Counted from the stretch's first letter, positions 49,684 through 58,676 are shown. The stretch: DNA of 64,000 bases from HK1 sp965215295 (GCA_965215295.1 OZ244045.1:868001-932000); one strand, 5' to 3'. Notes: generated by a model from the sequence alone, not told the origin. Program-made: numbers and translations.

Positions 49684-50658
49684 ATGGACCTCGTCGAACA
49701 CCTCGTCGAACGCGCGAAGTCGCGGCGCCGCTCCGTCGTCCTGCCGGAAGGCGACGACCCGAGGGTCGTGCGGGCGGCGCGGCGCCTGCACGACGGCGGC
49801 ATCGCCCGTCCCGTGCTGATCGGCGAGCGGGCGGGGCTCGAAGCCGCGGCGGCGGCGGCCGGCGTCCCGCTCGACCCGATCGAGACCGTCTCGCCGGCGA
49901 CGAGCGGCGCCCTCGCCGCCTACGCTTCGCTCTACGTCGAAGGCCGGCCGAAGACGAACGAACGGGTGGCGAAGCGGCTGCTTGCGAAGCCGCTGTTCTA
50001 CGCGGCGATGGCGGTGAAGGCGGGCGACGCCGATGCACTGGTGGCCGGCGCCGGCCAGCCCACCGCGCGGGTCATCGAGGCCGGGCTGATGTCGGTGGGC
50101 CTCGCGCCGGGCATCTCGGCCCCTTCGAGCTTCTTCATCATGGTCCCGCGCGGGCGCGGCGTCCCCCTCGTCTTCGCCGACTGCGCGGTCAACGTCGAGC
50201 CGGACGCCGAGATGCTGGCGGACATCGCGATCGCCTCGGCGGCGAGCGCCGAACGGTTGCTCGGGGTCCCCGCGAAGGTGGCGATGCTGTCGTTCTCGAC
50301 CCACGGCAGCGCGAAGCACGAGAGGGTCGAGAAGGTCCGCCGCGCGGTGGAGATCGCCCGCGCGCGGGCCCCCGCGCTCGCGATGGACGGCGAACTCCAG
50401 GCCGACGCCGCGCTCGTGCCGAGGGTCGCCGCGCTGAAGACCAGGCATCCGGGCGAGGTCGCGGGCAAGGCCAACGTCCTGGTGTTCCCGGATCTGGACG
50501 CCGGCAACATCGGCTACAAGCTGAGCGAGCACCTCGGGGAGATGCGCGCGGTCGGCCCGTTCCTGCAAGGCTTCGCCCGGCCGTTGTGCGATCTGTCGCG
50601 CGGCGCGACGGTCGACGACGTGGTGGCCGCGGCGGCGATCACCACCCTGATGTCCTGA
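49684..50658 (+). CDS. pta: Phosphate acetyltransferase
   Basis: Interconverts acetyl-CoA and acetyl phosphate. The 324-residue single-domain form lacks the N-terminal regulatory part of the E. coli type. Visible are VLPEGDDPRVVRAA at the start, DALVAGAGQPTARVI, APSSFFIMV, LSFSTHGSAKHERV and NVLVFPDLDAGNIGYKL. The ATG at 49684 follows GGGAG. No acetate kinase lies beside it. In sulfonate and taurine breakdown, pta of this short kind takes acetyl phosphate made by Xsc; no xsc is in the window. Confidence 0.95.
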   Translation: MDLVEHLVERAKSRRRSVVLPEGDDPRVVRAARRLHDGGIARPVLIGERAGLEAAAAAAGVPLDPIETVSPATSGALAAYASLYVEGRPKTNERVAKRLLAKPLFYAAMAVKAGDADALVAGAGQPTARVIEAGLMSVGLAPGISAPSSFFIMVPRGRGVPLVFADCAVNVEPDAEMLADIAIASAASAERLLGVPAKVAMLSFSTHGSAKHERVEKVRRAVEIARARAPALAMDGELQADAALVPRVAALKTRHPGEVAGKANVLVFPDLDAGNIGYKLSEHLGEMRAVGPFLQGFARPLCDLSRGATVDDVVAAAAITTLMS

Positions 50659-50755
50659 CCACCACCGCTCGCCCCATGTCGTTCGGCAAGCGGTCTTCGG
50701 CCGTCGTCACCGCCTCTTGCCGGCGGTCCGGACCGGCCTCGCCCGGACCGGGGAT

Positions 50756-51898
50756 TCACCCGCGCGCTTCGATCGGAACGTACTCCCGGGCCTCGGGTCC
50801 GGTATAGAGGAGGCGCGGGCGGATCAGGATGTTGTCGGCGAGCTGCTCCATCGCCTGCACCGTCCATCCCGGGATGCGGCCGACGGCGAAGATCGGCACG
50901 AAGAGGTCCTGCGGGACCCCGTGCAGGTGGTAGACGACGCCGGCGTAGAAGTCGACGTTCACGTTGACGCCGTGGCGGGCGTAGGGGCGCATCGCCTCGA
51001 CCAGCGCCTCCAGGATCTCGTACCACTGCGGCTGCCCCATCTCCTCGGAGAGCCGCTTGACCCCGGCCCGCATGTGCCGCGCCCGCGGGTCCTCGGCCCG
51101 GTAGACCCGGTGGCCGAAGCCCATGATCGGCTCGCGCGCCTTGCGTTTTGCCTTGACGTAGGCTGCCGCCTTCGCCGGATCGCCGATCTCCCTGGCCATC
51201 ACCATCACGTTCTCCGCCGCGCCGCCGTGCGCGGGACCGGAGAGCGCCGCCACCGCCGCGGTGATGCCGGCGTGCAGGTTCGCCTCGGTGCTCGCCACCA
51301 CCCTCGCGGTGAACGACGACGCGTTCGAGCCGTGCTCGGCGTGCAGCACCATGTCGGTGTCCATCAACGCCGAGGCGTCCGCGCTCGGCGCCTCGCCCTT
51401 GAGCATGTGGAGGAAGTTCGCGGCGTGGCCGAGTCCGGGGTCCGCCGGCACCGGAGCCCGGCCCTGGCGGATGTGGTGGTGCGCGGTCACGATCACCGGC
51501 ACTTGGGAGGTGAGCCGGATCCCCTTGCGGCGGGTCGCCTCCGGCGAGTTGTCGCCCGTCTCGGGGTCGAACGCGGCGAGCGCGGACACCGCAGTCCGCA
51601 GCACGTCCATGGGATGCGAATCCTTCACCGCGCGGATGATGTCGTAGACCGCACCGGGAAGCTCGCGCGCCGCCTTCAGCTCGCGGTCGAAGGCGTCGAG
51701 TTCGGTCGCGGTGGGGAGCTCGCCGTGCAGCAGGAGGCAGGCGGTCTCCTCGAACGACGAGTGCGCGGCGAGGTCGTGGATCGAGTAGCCGCGGTACCGG
51801 AGCTCGCCGGCCCGCCCGTCGATGAGCGTGGTGGGTGAACGGTCGAAGCACAGGTCCTTCAATCCGCGGTGCACCGCGGGCTGGTTGGCGTCCGCCAT
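50756..51898 (-). CDS. Citrate synthase (citrate/2-methylcitrate synthase type)
   Basis: A 380-residue citrate synthase of the short type shared by 2-methylcitrate synthases. Catalytic motifs are the His in HAEHGSNASSFTAR, the signature SGPAHGGAAENVM and GFGHRVYRAEDPRARHMR, and the Asp in VNVDFYAGVVYH. The ATG at 51898 gives the usual MADANQPAVHRGLKDL-type opening. The short length without the N-terminal NADH-binding domain separates it from E. coli GltA. Without prp genes nearby, I cannot say whether it serves the TCA or the methylcitrate cycle. Confidence 0.92.
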   Translation of the reverse strand: MADANQPAVHRGLKDLCFDRSPTTLIDGRAGELRYRGYSIHDLAAHSSFEETACLLLHGELPTATELDAFDRELKAARELPGAVYDIIRAVKDSHPMDVLRTAVSALAAFDPETGDNSPEATRRKGIRLTSQVPVIVTAHHHIRQGRAPVPADPGLGHAANFLHMLKGEAPSADASALMDTDMVLHAEHGSNASSFTARVVASTEANLHAGITAAVAALSGPAHGGAAENVMVMAREIGDPAKAAAYVKAKRKAREPIMGFGHRVYRAEDPRARHMRAGVKRLSEEMGQPQWYEILEALVEAMRPYARHGVNVNVDFYAGVVYHLHGVPQDLFVPIFAVGRIPGWTVQAMEQLADNILIRPRLLYTGPEAREYVPIEARG

Positions 51899-52052
51899 GA
51901 GCTGCGTCTCCCTCCTGTCGTTCGCAGGTTGCAAGCCGGGGGCGAGCCCTGGAAGATGCGCCGTGCGCGGCTGGCCGGCGCCCCCTCGTCGTCCCGGAGC
52001 CCGAAGTCTAACCGGTGGGACCGGCTCGGCGCTCGTATCCGCAAGCACCGCG

Positions 52053-52204
52053 AGGTGCTCCCGCCGAGCCCGGAAACGCCCGCGATGGAGGGGCTACCGG
52101 CGTGCGTCATCCAGGTGCTCTCGCCGAGCCCGGAAACGCTCACGGTGAAGGGGCTGCCGGCAGGCGTCATCCAGGTGCTCTCGCCGAGCCCGGAAACGCC
52201 CGCC
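52053..52204. repeat. 60-bp tandem repeats upstream of the citrate synthase gene
   Basis: Two full 60-bp units (52053-52112, 52113-52172) and a partial third (52173 to about 52204), built on aggtgctc(c/t)cgccgagccc followed by ggaaacgc. They lie in the 438-bp gap 51899-52336 between the divergent citrate synthase and YbaK-like genes. No other gene is seen there. Confidence 0.95.
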
Positions 52205-52336
52205 GAACCGCCGCGCGCCGACGCCCGGTCCGGCGGAACGACCGCGACATCGGGTCGCGAGATAGTGGATCGGGACCTTGGCGGGAATGGTCGGAGCGCC
52301 GCATCTCCCGGAACCGCGACATCGGAGGCAGAGCCA

Positions 52337-52810
52337 GTGGCAAGGACGAGAGGTCCCGACCGGGTCCGCGCCGCGCTCGACGCGGCTTCTCCGGAATGCG
52401 CGATCCGCACCCTGCCGGAGTCCACCCGTACCGCGGTCGAAGCCGCGGCGGCGGTCGGGTGCTCGGTCGGGGAGATCGCGAAGTCGCTGGTGTTCCGCGC
52501 CGGCGACCGCGCCGTGATGGCGGTCATGAGCGGCGACCATCGGCTCGATCCCGACAAGCTCGCCGCGGCGCTCGGCGAGGACGTCCGCCGCGCGGACGCC
52601 GATTTCGTGCGCGCGGCCACCGGATTCGCGATCGGCGGCGTCCCGCCTCTCGGACACGCCACCCCCATCGACGTGTTCATGGACGCCGACCTGTTCCGCT
52701 TCGATCGAATCTGGGCCGCGGCGGGTAGCCCGCACAGCGTGTTCTCCATCGAGCCGGCCCGGCTGCGCGACGCCAGCGGGGCGACGGTGATGGAGCTGAA
52801 GGCGGGCTGA
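52337..52810 (+). CDS. YbaK/ProX-type aminoacyl-tRNA deacylase
   Basis: A 157-residue YbaK/EbsC-family protein that hydrolyses mischarged tRNAs (often Cys- or Ala-tRNA-Pro). The conserved lysine is in GEIAKSLVFRAG, followed by VMSGDHRLDPDKLAAALG, then TGFAIGGVPPLGH with the catalytic-loop glycines. The GTG at 52337 is chosen because of a GGAGG eight bases ahead; the frame upstream has no similarity. It is alone, ahead of a defence-like module. Confidence 0.88.
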   Translation: MARTRGPDRVRAALDAASPECAIRTLPESTRTAVEAAAAVGCSVGEIAKSLVFRAGDRAVMAVMSGDHRLDPDKLAAALGEDVRRADADFVRAATGFAIGGVPPLGHATPIDVFMDADLFRFDRIWAAAGSPHSVFSIEPARLRDASGATVMELKAG

Positions 52811-52930
52811 CGGCCCGCCCGTACCGTATCCTCCGGTGGTCCGACTTCCTCGCCAGTGACGGATCGGACCGGGAGACCGGTGCGGAGCTCGTGGTCGCCG
52901 GCAGCATGACGGCCGTTCAGGCGTTGTCTC

Positions 52931-52959
52931 TTGCTTGCTTGATTCAAGCCGGTCATATT
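52931..52959 (+). promoter_or_regulatory. Candidate promoter of the AAA/TOPRIM module
   Basis: TTGCTT (-35, 3 of 6) and CATATT (-10, 4 of 6) are separated by 17 bases in a locally AT-rich patch that stands out from the GC-rich surroundings. Transcription would start near 52966, at the left arm of an inverted repeat. Confidence 0.4.
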
Positions 52960-52964
52960 GCGTT

Positions 52965-52990
52965 CTCGACGAAAATACGTTAGCGTCGAG
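52965..52990. promoter_or_regulatory. Inverted repeat over the 5' leader of the AAA/TOPRIM module
   Basis: Perfect 7-bp arms ctcgacg (52965-52971) and cgtcgag (52984-52990) flank a 12-base AT-rich centre. The right arm ends two bases before the ATG at 52993. It could be an operator for a self-regulating protein or an mRNA hairpin that hides the start; no Shine-Dalgarno sequence lies outside it. Confidence 0.55.
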
Positions 52991-52992
52991 AA

Positions 52993-54201
52993 ATGATTCA
53001 TACATTTTCCATCTCCAACTACCATTCGATCCGCGAAGAGGCGGTTCTCGACCTGCGTATCCCGGGAACCGCCCCCGACCTGCCACGCTTCCGGCAAAGC
53101 GCGGCCAGGCCGGATATCCGGATCCCTTCCGTTCTGGTGCTCATGGGGCCCAACGGATCGGGCAAGACGACCCTGCTCAGGGCACTGCTCGAAGTCGCCA
53201 GGATCGCCTCTTCCGCGTCGCCCGCGGAAAAGCACAACCCAATCGAGGAGTTCTTGCCCTTCGCCTCGACGACAGCCATGGGAGAGCCGACACGGTTCCT
53301 TTTGGAGGTCGAGGCGGATTGGCTGGCACCGGGCGAGGCCCGGCAACTGTTCCGCTATGAAGTGGTCGTGGGATGGCATGATGCCGGCAGCATGAATCGC
53401 GTCCTCCGTGAAGCGCTGTCCTGTTTCCCGAAGGGCCGTCCTCGCCGTCTTTTCGAGCGCGGCGACCCCGGGACACCCATCTACGTCTCCGGCGAGCTCG
53501 GGCTCAAGCCCAGGGATGAACGCCTCAAGGCGGTCCGAGCGGACGCCTCGGTGATAGCCACGCTCGCCCTGCTCAACGTCCCCCTGGCCATGCGCATCGC
53601 GGAATCGATGCAGCTTCTCTTGACTTCAAGCAATATCCTGTATCAGGGGAAGTGGGAGCTTTCAACCAAAACAGTGATCCGGATGTTCGAGGATGATCCC
53701 GGATTGAAAGACTGGACCGAGAAGTGCATGCAGTCCAGCGACCTCGGGATTCGGGACATGCGCATTCTCGACGACACCGGAGAGGATTCGGTGCTCTTCA
53801 ACCATCATGGACTCGACGATCCGGTCGGGCTGTATTACGAATCCAGCGGGACGAAACGGCTGTTCCATTTGCTGCCCCGGATCAGGAACGCACTTGACGG
53901 AGGGAGTCCGATAGTCCTCGACGAGGTTGAAGGCGATCTGCACATGGACATCGCCTGTGAGGTGCTTGGCTGGTTTCGCTCCCGGGAGACCAACCCCCGC
54001 GACGCGCAACTTTTCGTCACCTCCCACAACGTCGGCCTCCTCGACGATCTGGAGAAGGAGGAGCTCTTCATCGTCGAAAAGGACGGCGGCGGCGCGACCC
54101 GTGTGTATGGCGCCCAGGACGTACGCGGCCTTCGCCGCGACACCCGTCTTTATCCCAAGTACCGGGCGGGTGTGCTTGGCGGTATCCCGAAGATCGGCTG
54201 A
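52993..54201 (+). CDS. AAA ATPase of the OLD/Rlo type (AAA_15/AAA_21)
   Basis: A 402-residue ATPase of the ABC/SMC-like branch found in OLD, RloA and AriA (PARIS) proteins. The N-terminus MIHTFSISNYHSIREEAVLD is the typical first strand and F/Y-S-I motif. Walker A is GPNGSGKT at residues 52-59. Walker B is IVLDE at 307-311, and the switch histidine is H345 in LFVTSHN. No coiled-coil arm is evident and no nuclease domain is attached. It is followed after six bases by a TOPRIM protein gene, so the pair probably acts together as an ATPase sensor and effector. GC content is a little lower than in housekeeping genes. Confidence 0.85.
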   Translation: MIHTFSISNYHSIREEAVLDLRIPGTAPDLPRFRQSAARPDIRIPSVLVLMGPNGSGKTTLLRALLEVARIASSASPAEKHNPIEEFLPFASTTAMGEPTRFLLEVEADWLAPGEARQLFRYEVVVGWHDAGSMNRVLREALSCFPKGRPRRLFERGDPGTPIYVSGELGLKPRDERLKAVRADASVIATLALLNVPLAMRIAESMQLLLTSSNILYQGKWELSTKTVIRMFEDDPGLKDWTEKCMQSSDLGIRDMRILDDTGEDSVLFNHHGLDDPVGLYYESSGTKRLFHLLPRIRNALDGGSPIVLDEVEGDLHMDIACEVLGWFRSRETNPRDAQLFVTSHNVGLLDDLEKEELFIVEKDGGGATRVYGAQDVRGLRRDTRLYPKYRAGVLGGIPKIG

Positions 54202-54207
54202 GAAGCG

Positions 54208-54765
54208 ATGCGCGGTCGCAGATCGGTCAAACCGAGACGAGTCATTTTCATCGGGGTCGAGGGAGAGAGTGAACGAGCCTTCGTACGGTTCCTCGACCGC
54301 TGCTGTGAAAAGGAAGGCCGGCACCTGCACCTGATCATCAAGGTGGGGAGCGGTGGCGATTCGGTCTCCGTGGTCGAAGAAGCCCACCGCTACGTGGCGA
54401 GACACCCCGCAGGGAGAGACATCGACACCAGGCTGGTGTTGCTGGATCGGGATCGAATCGAGCAGGACATGAAGGCCGGACGCAACGCCCGGGCCGCGGC
54501 GGCCGGACGGAACCTGGAAATCGTCTTTCAGGACCCGAACCTGGAAGGGCTGATGCTCAGGCTCCATCCGGGGCGCGAACGCCGAAGGATCATGGCAAAC
54601 GATGCGACAGGGGAGCTTCGAAAGGTCTGGCCCGAATACCGCAAGCCACCGATGGCGGACCAGTTGAGCCGGCGCTTCACCTTGTCCGATTTGCGCCGAG
54701 CCGCCCGGCACGACAACGAGTTGCAAAAGCTTCTCGAAGTCCTCGGCCTTGAAGCCTCTTCGTGA
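54208..54765 (+). CDS. RloB-like TOPRIM-domain protein
   Basis: A 185-residue protein with a TOPRIM-like core: the acidic E18 in IFIGVEGESERAF, then D80-X-D82 in LVLLDRDR, the metal-binding E...DxD layout. The downstream QDPNLEGLMLRLHPG matches the NP-x-FE-xWLLLH-type region of RloB-family proteins, with E113 in place. TOPRIM partners of such ATPases (AriB in PARIS, RloB near type I restriction loci) act as nucleases once released. It starts six bases after the ATPase gene. Upstream GAGAAG may serve as the ribosome site. Confidence 0.75.
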   Translation: MRGRRSVKPRRVIFIGVEGESERAFVRFLDRCCEKEGRHLHLIIKVGSGGDSVSVVEEAHRYVARHPAGRDIDTRLVLLDRDRIEQDMKAGRNARAAAAGRNLEIVFQDPNLEGLMLRLHPGRERRRIMANDATGELRKVWPEYRKPPMADQLSRRFTLSDLRRAARHDNELQKLLEVLGLEASS

Positions 54766-54857
54766 AACCCCGCCAGTGCATCGTCATGGCTGAATGTCAG
54801 GTCCGTCGACGAGGGCGCCGAGCCTGATGAGAGTGGGCGTCACCCCCGCATCGCCGG

Positions 54858-55847
54858 TCATTCGATCTTCAACAGGATCTTTCCTTTCGTCTCGCGCGCC
54901 TCGAGGATTCGATGGGCCTCGGCCGCGGCGCCGAGCGGGAGGATGCGATCGATGGTGGTCGCGACGCGGCCCGCGGCGTGATGCTCGAACATCTCCCGCC
55001 CGCGCCACGCGACCTCGCCGGCGTCGCGCATGTAGTCGGCCATGTGAGGCCGGGTGAAGAACAGGGAGCCCGCCTCGGCCAGCGCCAGCGGCTCGATGGA
55101 CTCCACCGCCCCGGAGGCGGCCCCGAAGTTGACGAGCATCCCCCGCCGGGCGAGCGAACGCATCGACCCCTCGATGGTCGCGCGGCCGACGGAATCGTAG
55201 ACGACATCCACGCCGCGTCCGCCGGTCGCCTCCCGCACCCGCGCCGCGAAGTCTTCCCGGCGATAGAGAATGACATGGTCCGCGCCGTGCGAGGCGGCGA
55301 TCCGTGCCTTCTCCCCGGTTCCCACGGTGGCGAACACCTCGGCCCCGCGATGCTTCGCGAGCGCGACGAGATGCTGACCGACGCCGCCGGCCGCCGCATG
55401 CACCAGGCAGCGCATCCCCGCCTCGATCCGGAACAGGGAATGCGTGAGATAGTGGGCGGTGCAGCCTTGCAGCATCAGGGCGGTGGCCGGCGCGGTGTCG
55501 ACCGGGTCCGGAATCTTCACCAGCCGCCATGCCGGCACCACCGCGGCCTCGGCATAGCTTCCCAGTGGAAGGCACCAGGCGACCCGGTCGCCGGCAGCCA
55601 CCGAGTCCACGCCGGTGCCGACCCGCTCCACCACTCCGCCGCCTTCGCGTCCCAGGGTGAACGGCGGCGAGTTCGCGTAGGTGTGCGACTTTGCGTACAG
55701 GCCGTTGCGGTTGTAGACGTCGGTGTAGTTGACGCCCGCGTACTCGAGACGAACCAGCGCTTCGCCGGGTCCGGGCTCGGGTGTGGCGACCTCGCGCAGC
55801 ACCATGTTCCCGGGGCCGCCGTAGGCGTCGATCTGCACCGCTTTCAT
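54858..55847 (-). CDS. Quinone oxidoreductase (zinc-independent MDR family)
   Basis: A 329-residue medium-chain dehydrogenase/reductase like QOR (NADPH:quinone reductase). The GroES-like N-terminal half has YAGVNYTDVYNRNGLY. The NADPH-binding motif is HAAAGGVGQHLVALAK. The structural-zinc cysteine set of alcohol dehydrogenases is absent, as expected for QOR. ATG 55847 is used; ATG three codons upstream is possible. It detoxifies quinones by one-electron reduction in known members; the role here is by analogy. Confidence 0.9.
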   Translation of the reverse strand: MKAVQIDAYGGPGNMVLREVATPEPGPGEALVRLEYAGVNYTDVYNRNGLYAKSHTYANSPPFTLGREGGGVVERVGTGVDSVAAGDRVAWCLPLGSYAEAAVVPAWRLVKIPDPVDTAPATALMLQGCTAHYLTHSLFRIEAGMRCLVHAAAGGVGQHLVALAKHRGAEVFATVGTGEKARIAASHGADHVILYRREDFAARVREATGGRGVDVVYDSVGRATIEGSMRSLARRGMLVNFGAASGAVESIEPLALAEAGSLFFTRPHMADYMRDAGEVAWRGREMFEHHAAGRVATTIDRILPLGAAAEAHRILEARETKGKILLKIE

Positions 55848-56006
55848 GTTGCTCTCCATGCGCGCCCTCGCTGCGCGCCCCGGTGAGGAATGCGGACCGA
55901 TCCTCACCTCGATGCGTCCGTGCGCGGAGGCGCGAAGCGACCGCCGGAGCCCGTGGCCCGGGGTCCGTTCCGGACCTCGATCGGAGAGAGCGCGGGGCGG
56001 GCGCCC

Positions 56007-56882
56007 TCAGCCGCGGCCGAGCGCCGCCCCGAGCGCTCGCCCCACGTCCGACGGAGTGTCGAGCACCTCCACCCCCGCCGCCTCCAGCGCCTTGCGCTTC
56101 GATGCCCAGGTGCCCTTGTGACCCATCACGATCGCCCCCGCATGCCCCATCTTCTTTCCCGGGGGCGCCGCACTGCCCGCGACGAAGGCGACCACCGGCT
56201 TGCTCATGCCCCGCGCGTACTCCGCCGCGTCCTCCTCCATGGTCCCGCCGATCTCGCCGACGACGACCACCGCCTCGGTGCGGTCGTCGGCATCGAGCGC
56301 CCGCACCGCGTCGCGGGTGGTGGTGCCGATGACGGGGTCGCCGCCGATTCCGACGAACGCGGATTGGCCGAAGCCCGCCTGCACCAGGTTGAGGCAGATC
56401 AGGGTACCGAGACTCCCGCTGCGCGATACCACGCCGACGCTTCCCGGCCGGAAGATGTCGGTCTCGAACGCGGGCATGAAGCCGACGAAGCACTCGCCCG
56501 GGGTGACGTGACCGGCGGTGTTGGGGCCGGCGACCGCGGCGCCGTTCGCCCGCGCCGCCGCCAGCACCTCCATCACGTCCTGCACCGGGACGTGCTCGGT
56601 GAGGATCACGAGCCGCCCGCACCCCGCCTCGATGGCATCGAGCGCCGCCGCTTTCACCCCCTGCGACGGGATGAACAGCACCGAGACGTCGAAGCCGACC
56701 TCGCGCATCGCCTCGCGGGCGCTCGCGTGCACCGGCACCCCGCAGTGCTCGGTGCCGGCCTTCTTCGGGTTCACCCCGGCCACGATGCGGGTGCCGTACT
56801 CCTGCATGCGCCCGGTCCAGAACGTGCCCTGCCTGCCGGTGATGCCCTGCACGAGTACCCGCTGGTCGCCGCGAACGATCAC
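56007..56882 (-). CDS. sucD: Succinyl-CoA ligase alpha subunit family (SucD-like)
   Basis: A 291-residue CoA-binding/ligase subunit. CoA-binding loop VQGITGRQGTFWTGRMQEYG and the GPNTAGHVTPGE region are present; the active-site histidine that is phosphorylated is in GKKMGHAGAIV. The GTG at 56882 overlaps the sucC stop as GTGA. Genes of the 2-oxoglutarate dehydrogenase complex are not next to it, so malate-CoA ligase (MtkB) or another acyl-CoA ligase is possible; the serine-glyoxylate aminotransferase at 7.3 kb would fit a serine-cycle role but lies 49 kb away. Confidence 0.88.
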   Translation of the reverse strand: MIVRGDQRVLVQGITGRQGTFWTGRMQEYGTRIVAGVNPKKAGTEHCGVPVHASAREAMREVGFDVSVLFIPSQGVKAAALDAIEAGCGRLVILTEHVPVQDVMEVLAAARANGAAVAGPNTAGHVTPGECFVGFMPAFETDIFRPGSVGVVSRSGSLGTLICLNLVQAGFGQSAFVGIGGDPVIGTTTRDAVRALDADDRTEAVVVVGEIGGTMEEDAAEYARGMSKPVVAFVAGSAAPPGKKMGHAGAIVMGHKGTWASKRKALEAAGVEVLDTPSDVGRALGAALGRG

Positions 56883-58180
56883 GATCCGCCTCCTGCGTGC
56901 GGAGCGAGGTCGCCGTCCGTGCCCCGAGCGGTGGGGTCGTCCGCGCGCCGGTCCGCGTGCTCCGCGATGTCCCGGTCCGTGCTCGCGTCCGTGCCCCGGT
57001 CCGCGCGTGGCTCCACGTCCCGGCCCACGTTCCGGTCCGAGGTCCGCCCCGTGGCTCGGGCCGCCGCGACCGCGGCCGCGATGGCCTCGTCCATGGTCTC
57101 GTACGGGGTCACGCCGAGACGTTCGCGGAGCATCGTCCTCGCCTCGGTGGAGCCCGTGCCGTGCACGCTGAAGAAGACCGGAACGGACGGGGCGAGCGCC
57201 TCCCAGGCGTCGAGCACCCCCCCGGTCATCACGTCGGTGCGCGCGAACGCACCGCAGAAATTCACCACCAGGCATTCGACCCGGGGGTTGTCGAGCACGA
57301 GCGCGACCGCCGGCGTCGCCTTGGTGTACGCCTCGCCACCGATCTCCAGGAAGTTCGCCGGCCGTCCCCCGTGGTGGGCGATCACGTCCATGGTGGTCAT
57401 GGTGAGCCCGGCGCCGTTGGCGAGCACTCCGATGTTGCCGTCGAGCTCGATGTACTTCAGACCCAGGGCCTGCCCGCGCGCTTCGAGCCCCGTGAGCCGG
57501 TCGGGGCTCCCGGTCCGCGCGAGCGCCTCCCGGCGCCCGATGCCGGAATCGTCGAGGACGAACTTGCAGTCGAGCGCGGCCAGCCGCCCGTCCTCGAGCC
57601 GGGCGAGCGGATTGACCTCCAGCAGCTCGCCGTCGTTGTCGCGGTATGCCCGGTAGAGCGCGACCAGGGTCTCCGCGACCGGCGTCTCGTCCGCGCCGAG
57701 CCCCAGTCCGCCGATCATCGCCCGCGCGGAGTCGAGGTCGAGCCCGTGCGCGATATCGACCGGAGTCCGCCGCAGCCGATCGGGCGCCGCCACCGCCACC
57801 TCTTCGATGTCCATGCCGCCTTCGGAGGAGAACATCACCAGGGGGCCCTTCGACTCCGCGTCGTTCAGGACCGCCGCGTAGTACTCCGCGGCGATCGCGG
57901 CCCGCTCCTCGACGAGCACGGACTCGACGCGGCGCCCCGCGATGTCCATGCCGAGGATCGCCTCCGCCGCCTCTGCGGCCGCCTCCACCGTCGCCGCGGT
58001 CCGGATCCCGCCGGCCTTGCCCCGCTTCCCGGCCGGCACCTGGGCCTTGACCACCACCGCCCCTCCCAGCTCCGCCGCCGCCGCCCGCGCCTCCCCGGCG
58101 CTCCGCGCCAGACGGCCGCGCGGAATCGCGATGCCCGCCGCCCGCAGCAGGGGCTTGGCCGCATGTTCTTCGAAGTTCAT
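56879..58180 (-). CDS. sucC: Succinyl-CoA ligase beta subunit family (SucC-like) with long C-terminal tail
   Basis: ATP-grasp beta subunit. MNFEEHAAKPLLRAAGIAIP opens the protein; VVKAQVPAGKRGKAGGI binds nucleotide; EVNPLARLEDGRLAALDCKF and LANGAGLTMTTMD complete the active site. The domain ends near residue 385, but the frame goes on for about 48 residues of low-complexity Arg/Asp/Thr-rich sequence (such as GRTSDRNVGRDVEPRADRG) before the stop that overlaps sucD. Usual family length is 385-400, so the tail is unusual; it may be a repeat-born extension. ATG at 58180. Confidence 0.9.
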   Translation of the reverse strand: MNFEEHAAKPLLRAAGIAIPRGRLARSAGEARAAAAELGGAVVVKAQVPAGKRGKAGGIRTAATVEAAAEAAEAILGMDIAGRRVESVLVEERAAIAAEYYAAVLNDAESKGPLVMFSSEGGMDIEEVAVAAPDRLRRTPVDIAHGLDLDSARAMIGGLGLGADETPVAETLVALYRAYRDNDGELLEVNPLARLEDGRLAALDCKFVLDDSGIGRREALARTGSPDRLTGLEARGQALGLKYIELDGNIGVLANGAGLTMTTMDVIAHHGGRPANFLEIGGEAYTKATPAVALVLDNPRVECLVVNFCGAFARTDVMTGGVLDAWEALAPSVPVFFSVHGTGSTEARTMLRERLGVTPYETMDEAIAAAVAAARATGRTSDRNVGRDVEPRADRGTDASTDRDIAEHADRRADDPTARGTDGDLAPHAGGGS

Positions 58181-58417
58181 GGCATTCGATGTCCCGTCAT
58201 GAGGCGCCCGCGCCCCCAGGATCGCAAAGCGGAAACGATACCGCCGCCGGAGCTCGATCGGGGTGGTCTTGCCGACATGGCAGAAGCCGTCTTCGCGCAC
58301 CTTGCGGAGGGTCCGCATCCCGATGGACGGCCTGCGCTCGACCATGAACGCATCCCGACCCGCCGCCGGAGGGGACTCGACAACCACCGGCGTCCTGGTC
58401 CGGCCGCGGGGCTCGAC

Positions 58418-58659
58418 GCCCGTCGTCCTCGGCGCCACGCGGTGTTTCCCTCGCCCATCATCGACCACCTCCGCGCCGTCGCGCATGCGGGCGCGAGCGC
58501 CCGTCGTCCTCGTCGCCACGCAGTGTTTTCCTCGAACATCATCGACCACCTCCGCACCGTCGGCATGCGGGACTCGACGCCCGTCGTCCTCGTCGCCACG
58601 CAGTGTTTCCCTCGCCCATCATCGACCACCTCCGCACCGTCGCGCATGCGGGTGCGAGC
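58418..58659. repeat. Three ~80-bp tandem repeats upstream of sucC
   Basis: Units start at 58418, 58499 and 58579, each with gcccgtcgtcctcg, then ccacgc(g/a)gtgtttccctc and catcatcgaccacctccgc. They lie in the 496-bp gap 58181-58676 upstream of sucC on its strand and downstream of the TauE-like gene. No gene is supported in the gap. Confidence 0.95.
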
Positions 58660-58676
58660 GCCGGCGCCGGGCGGCC

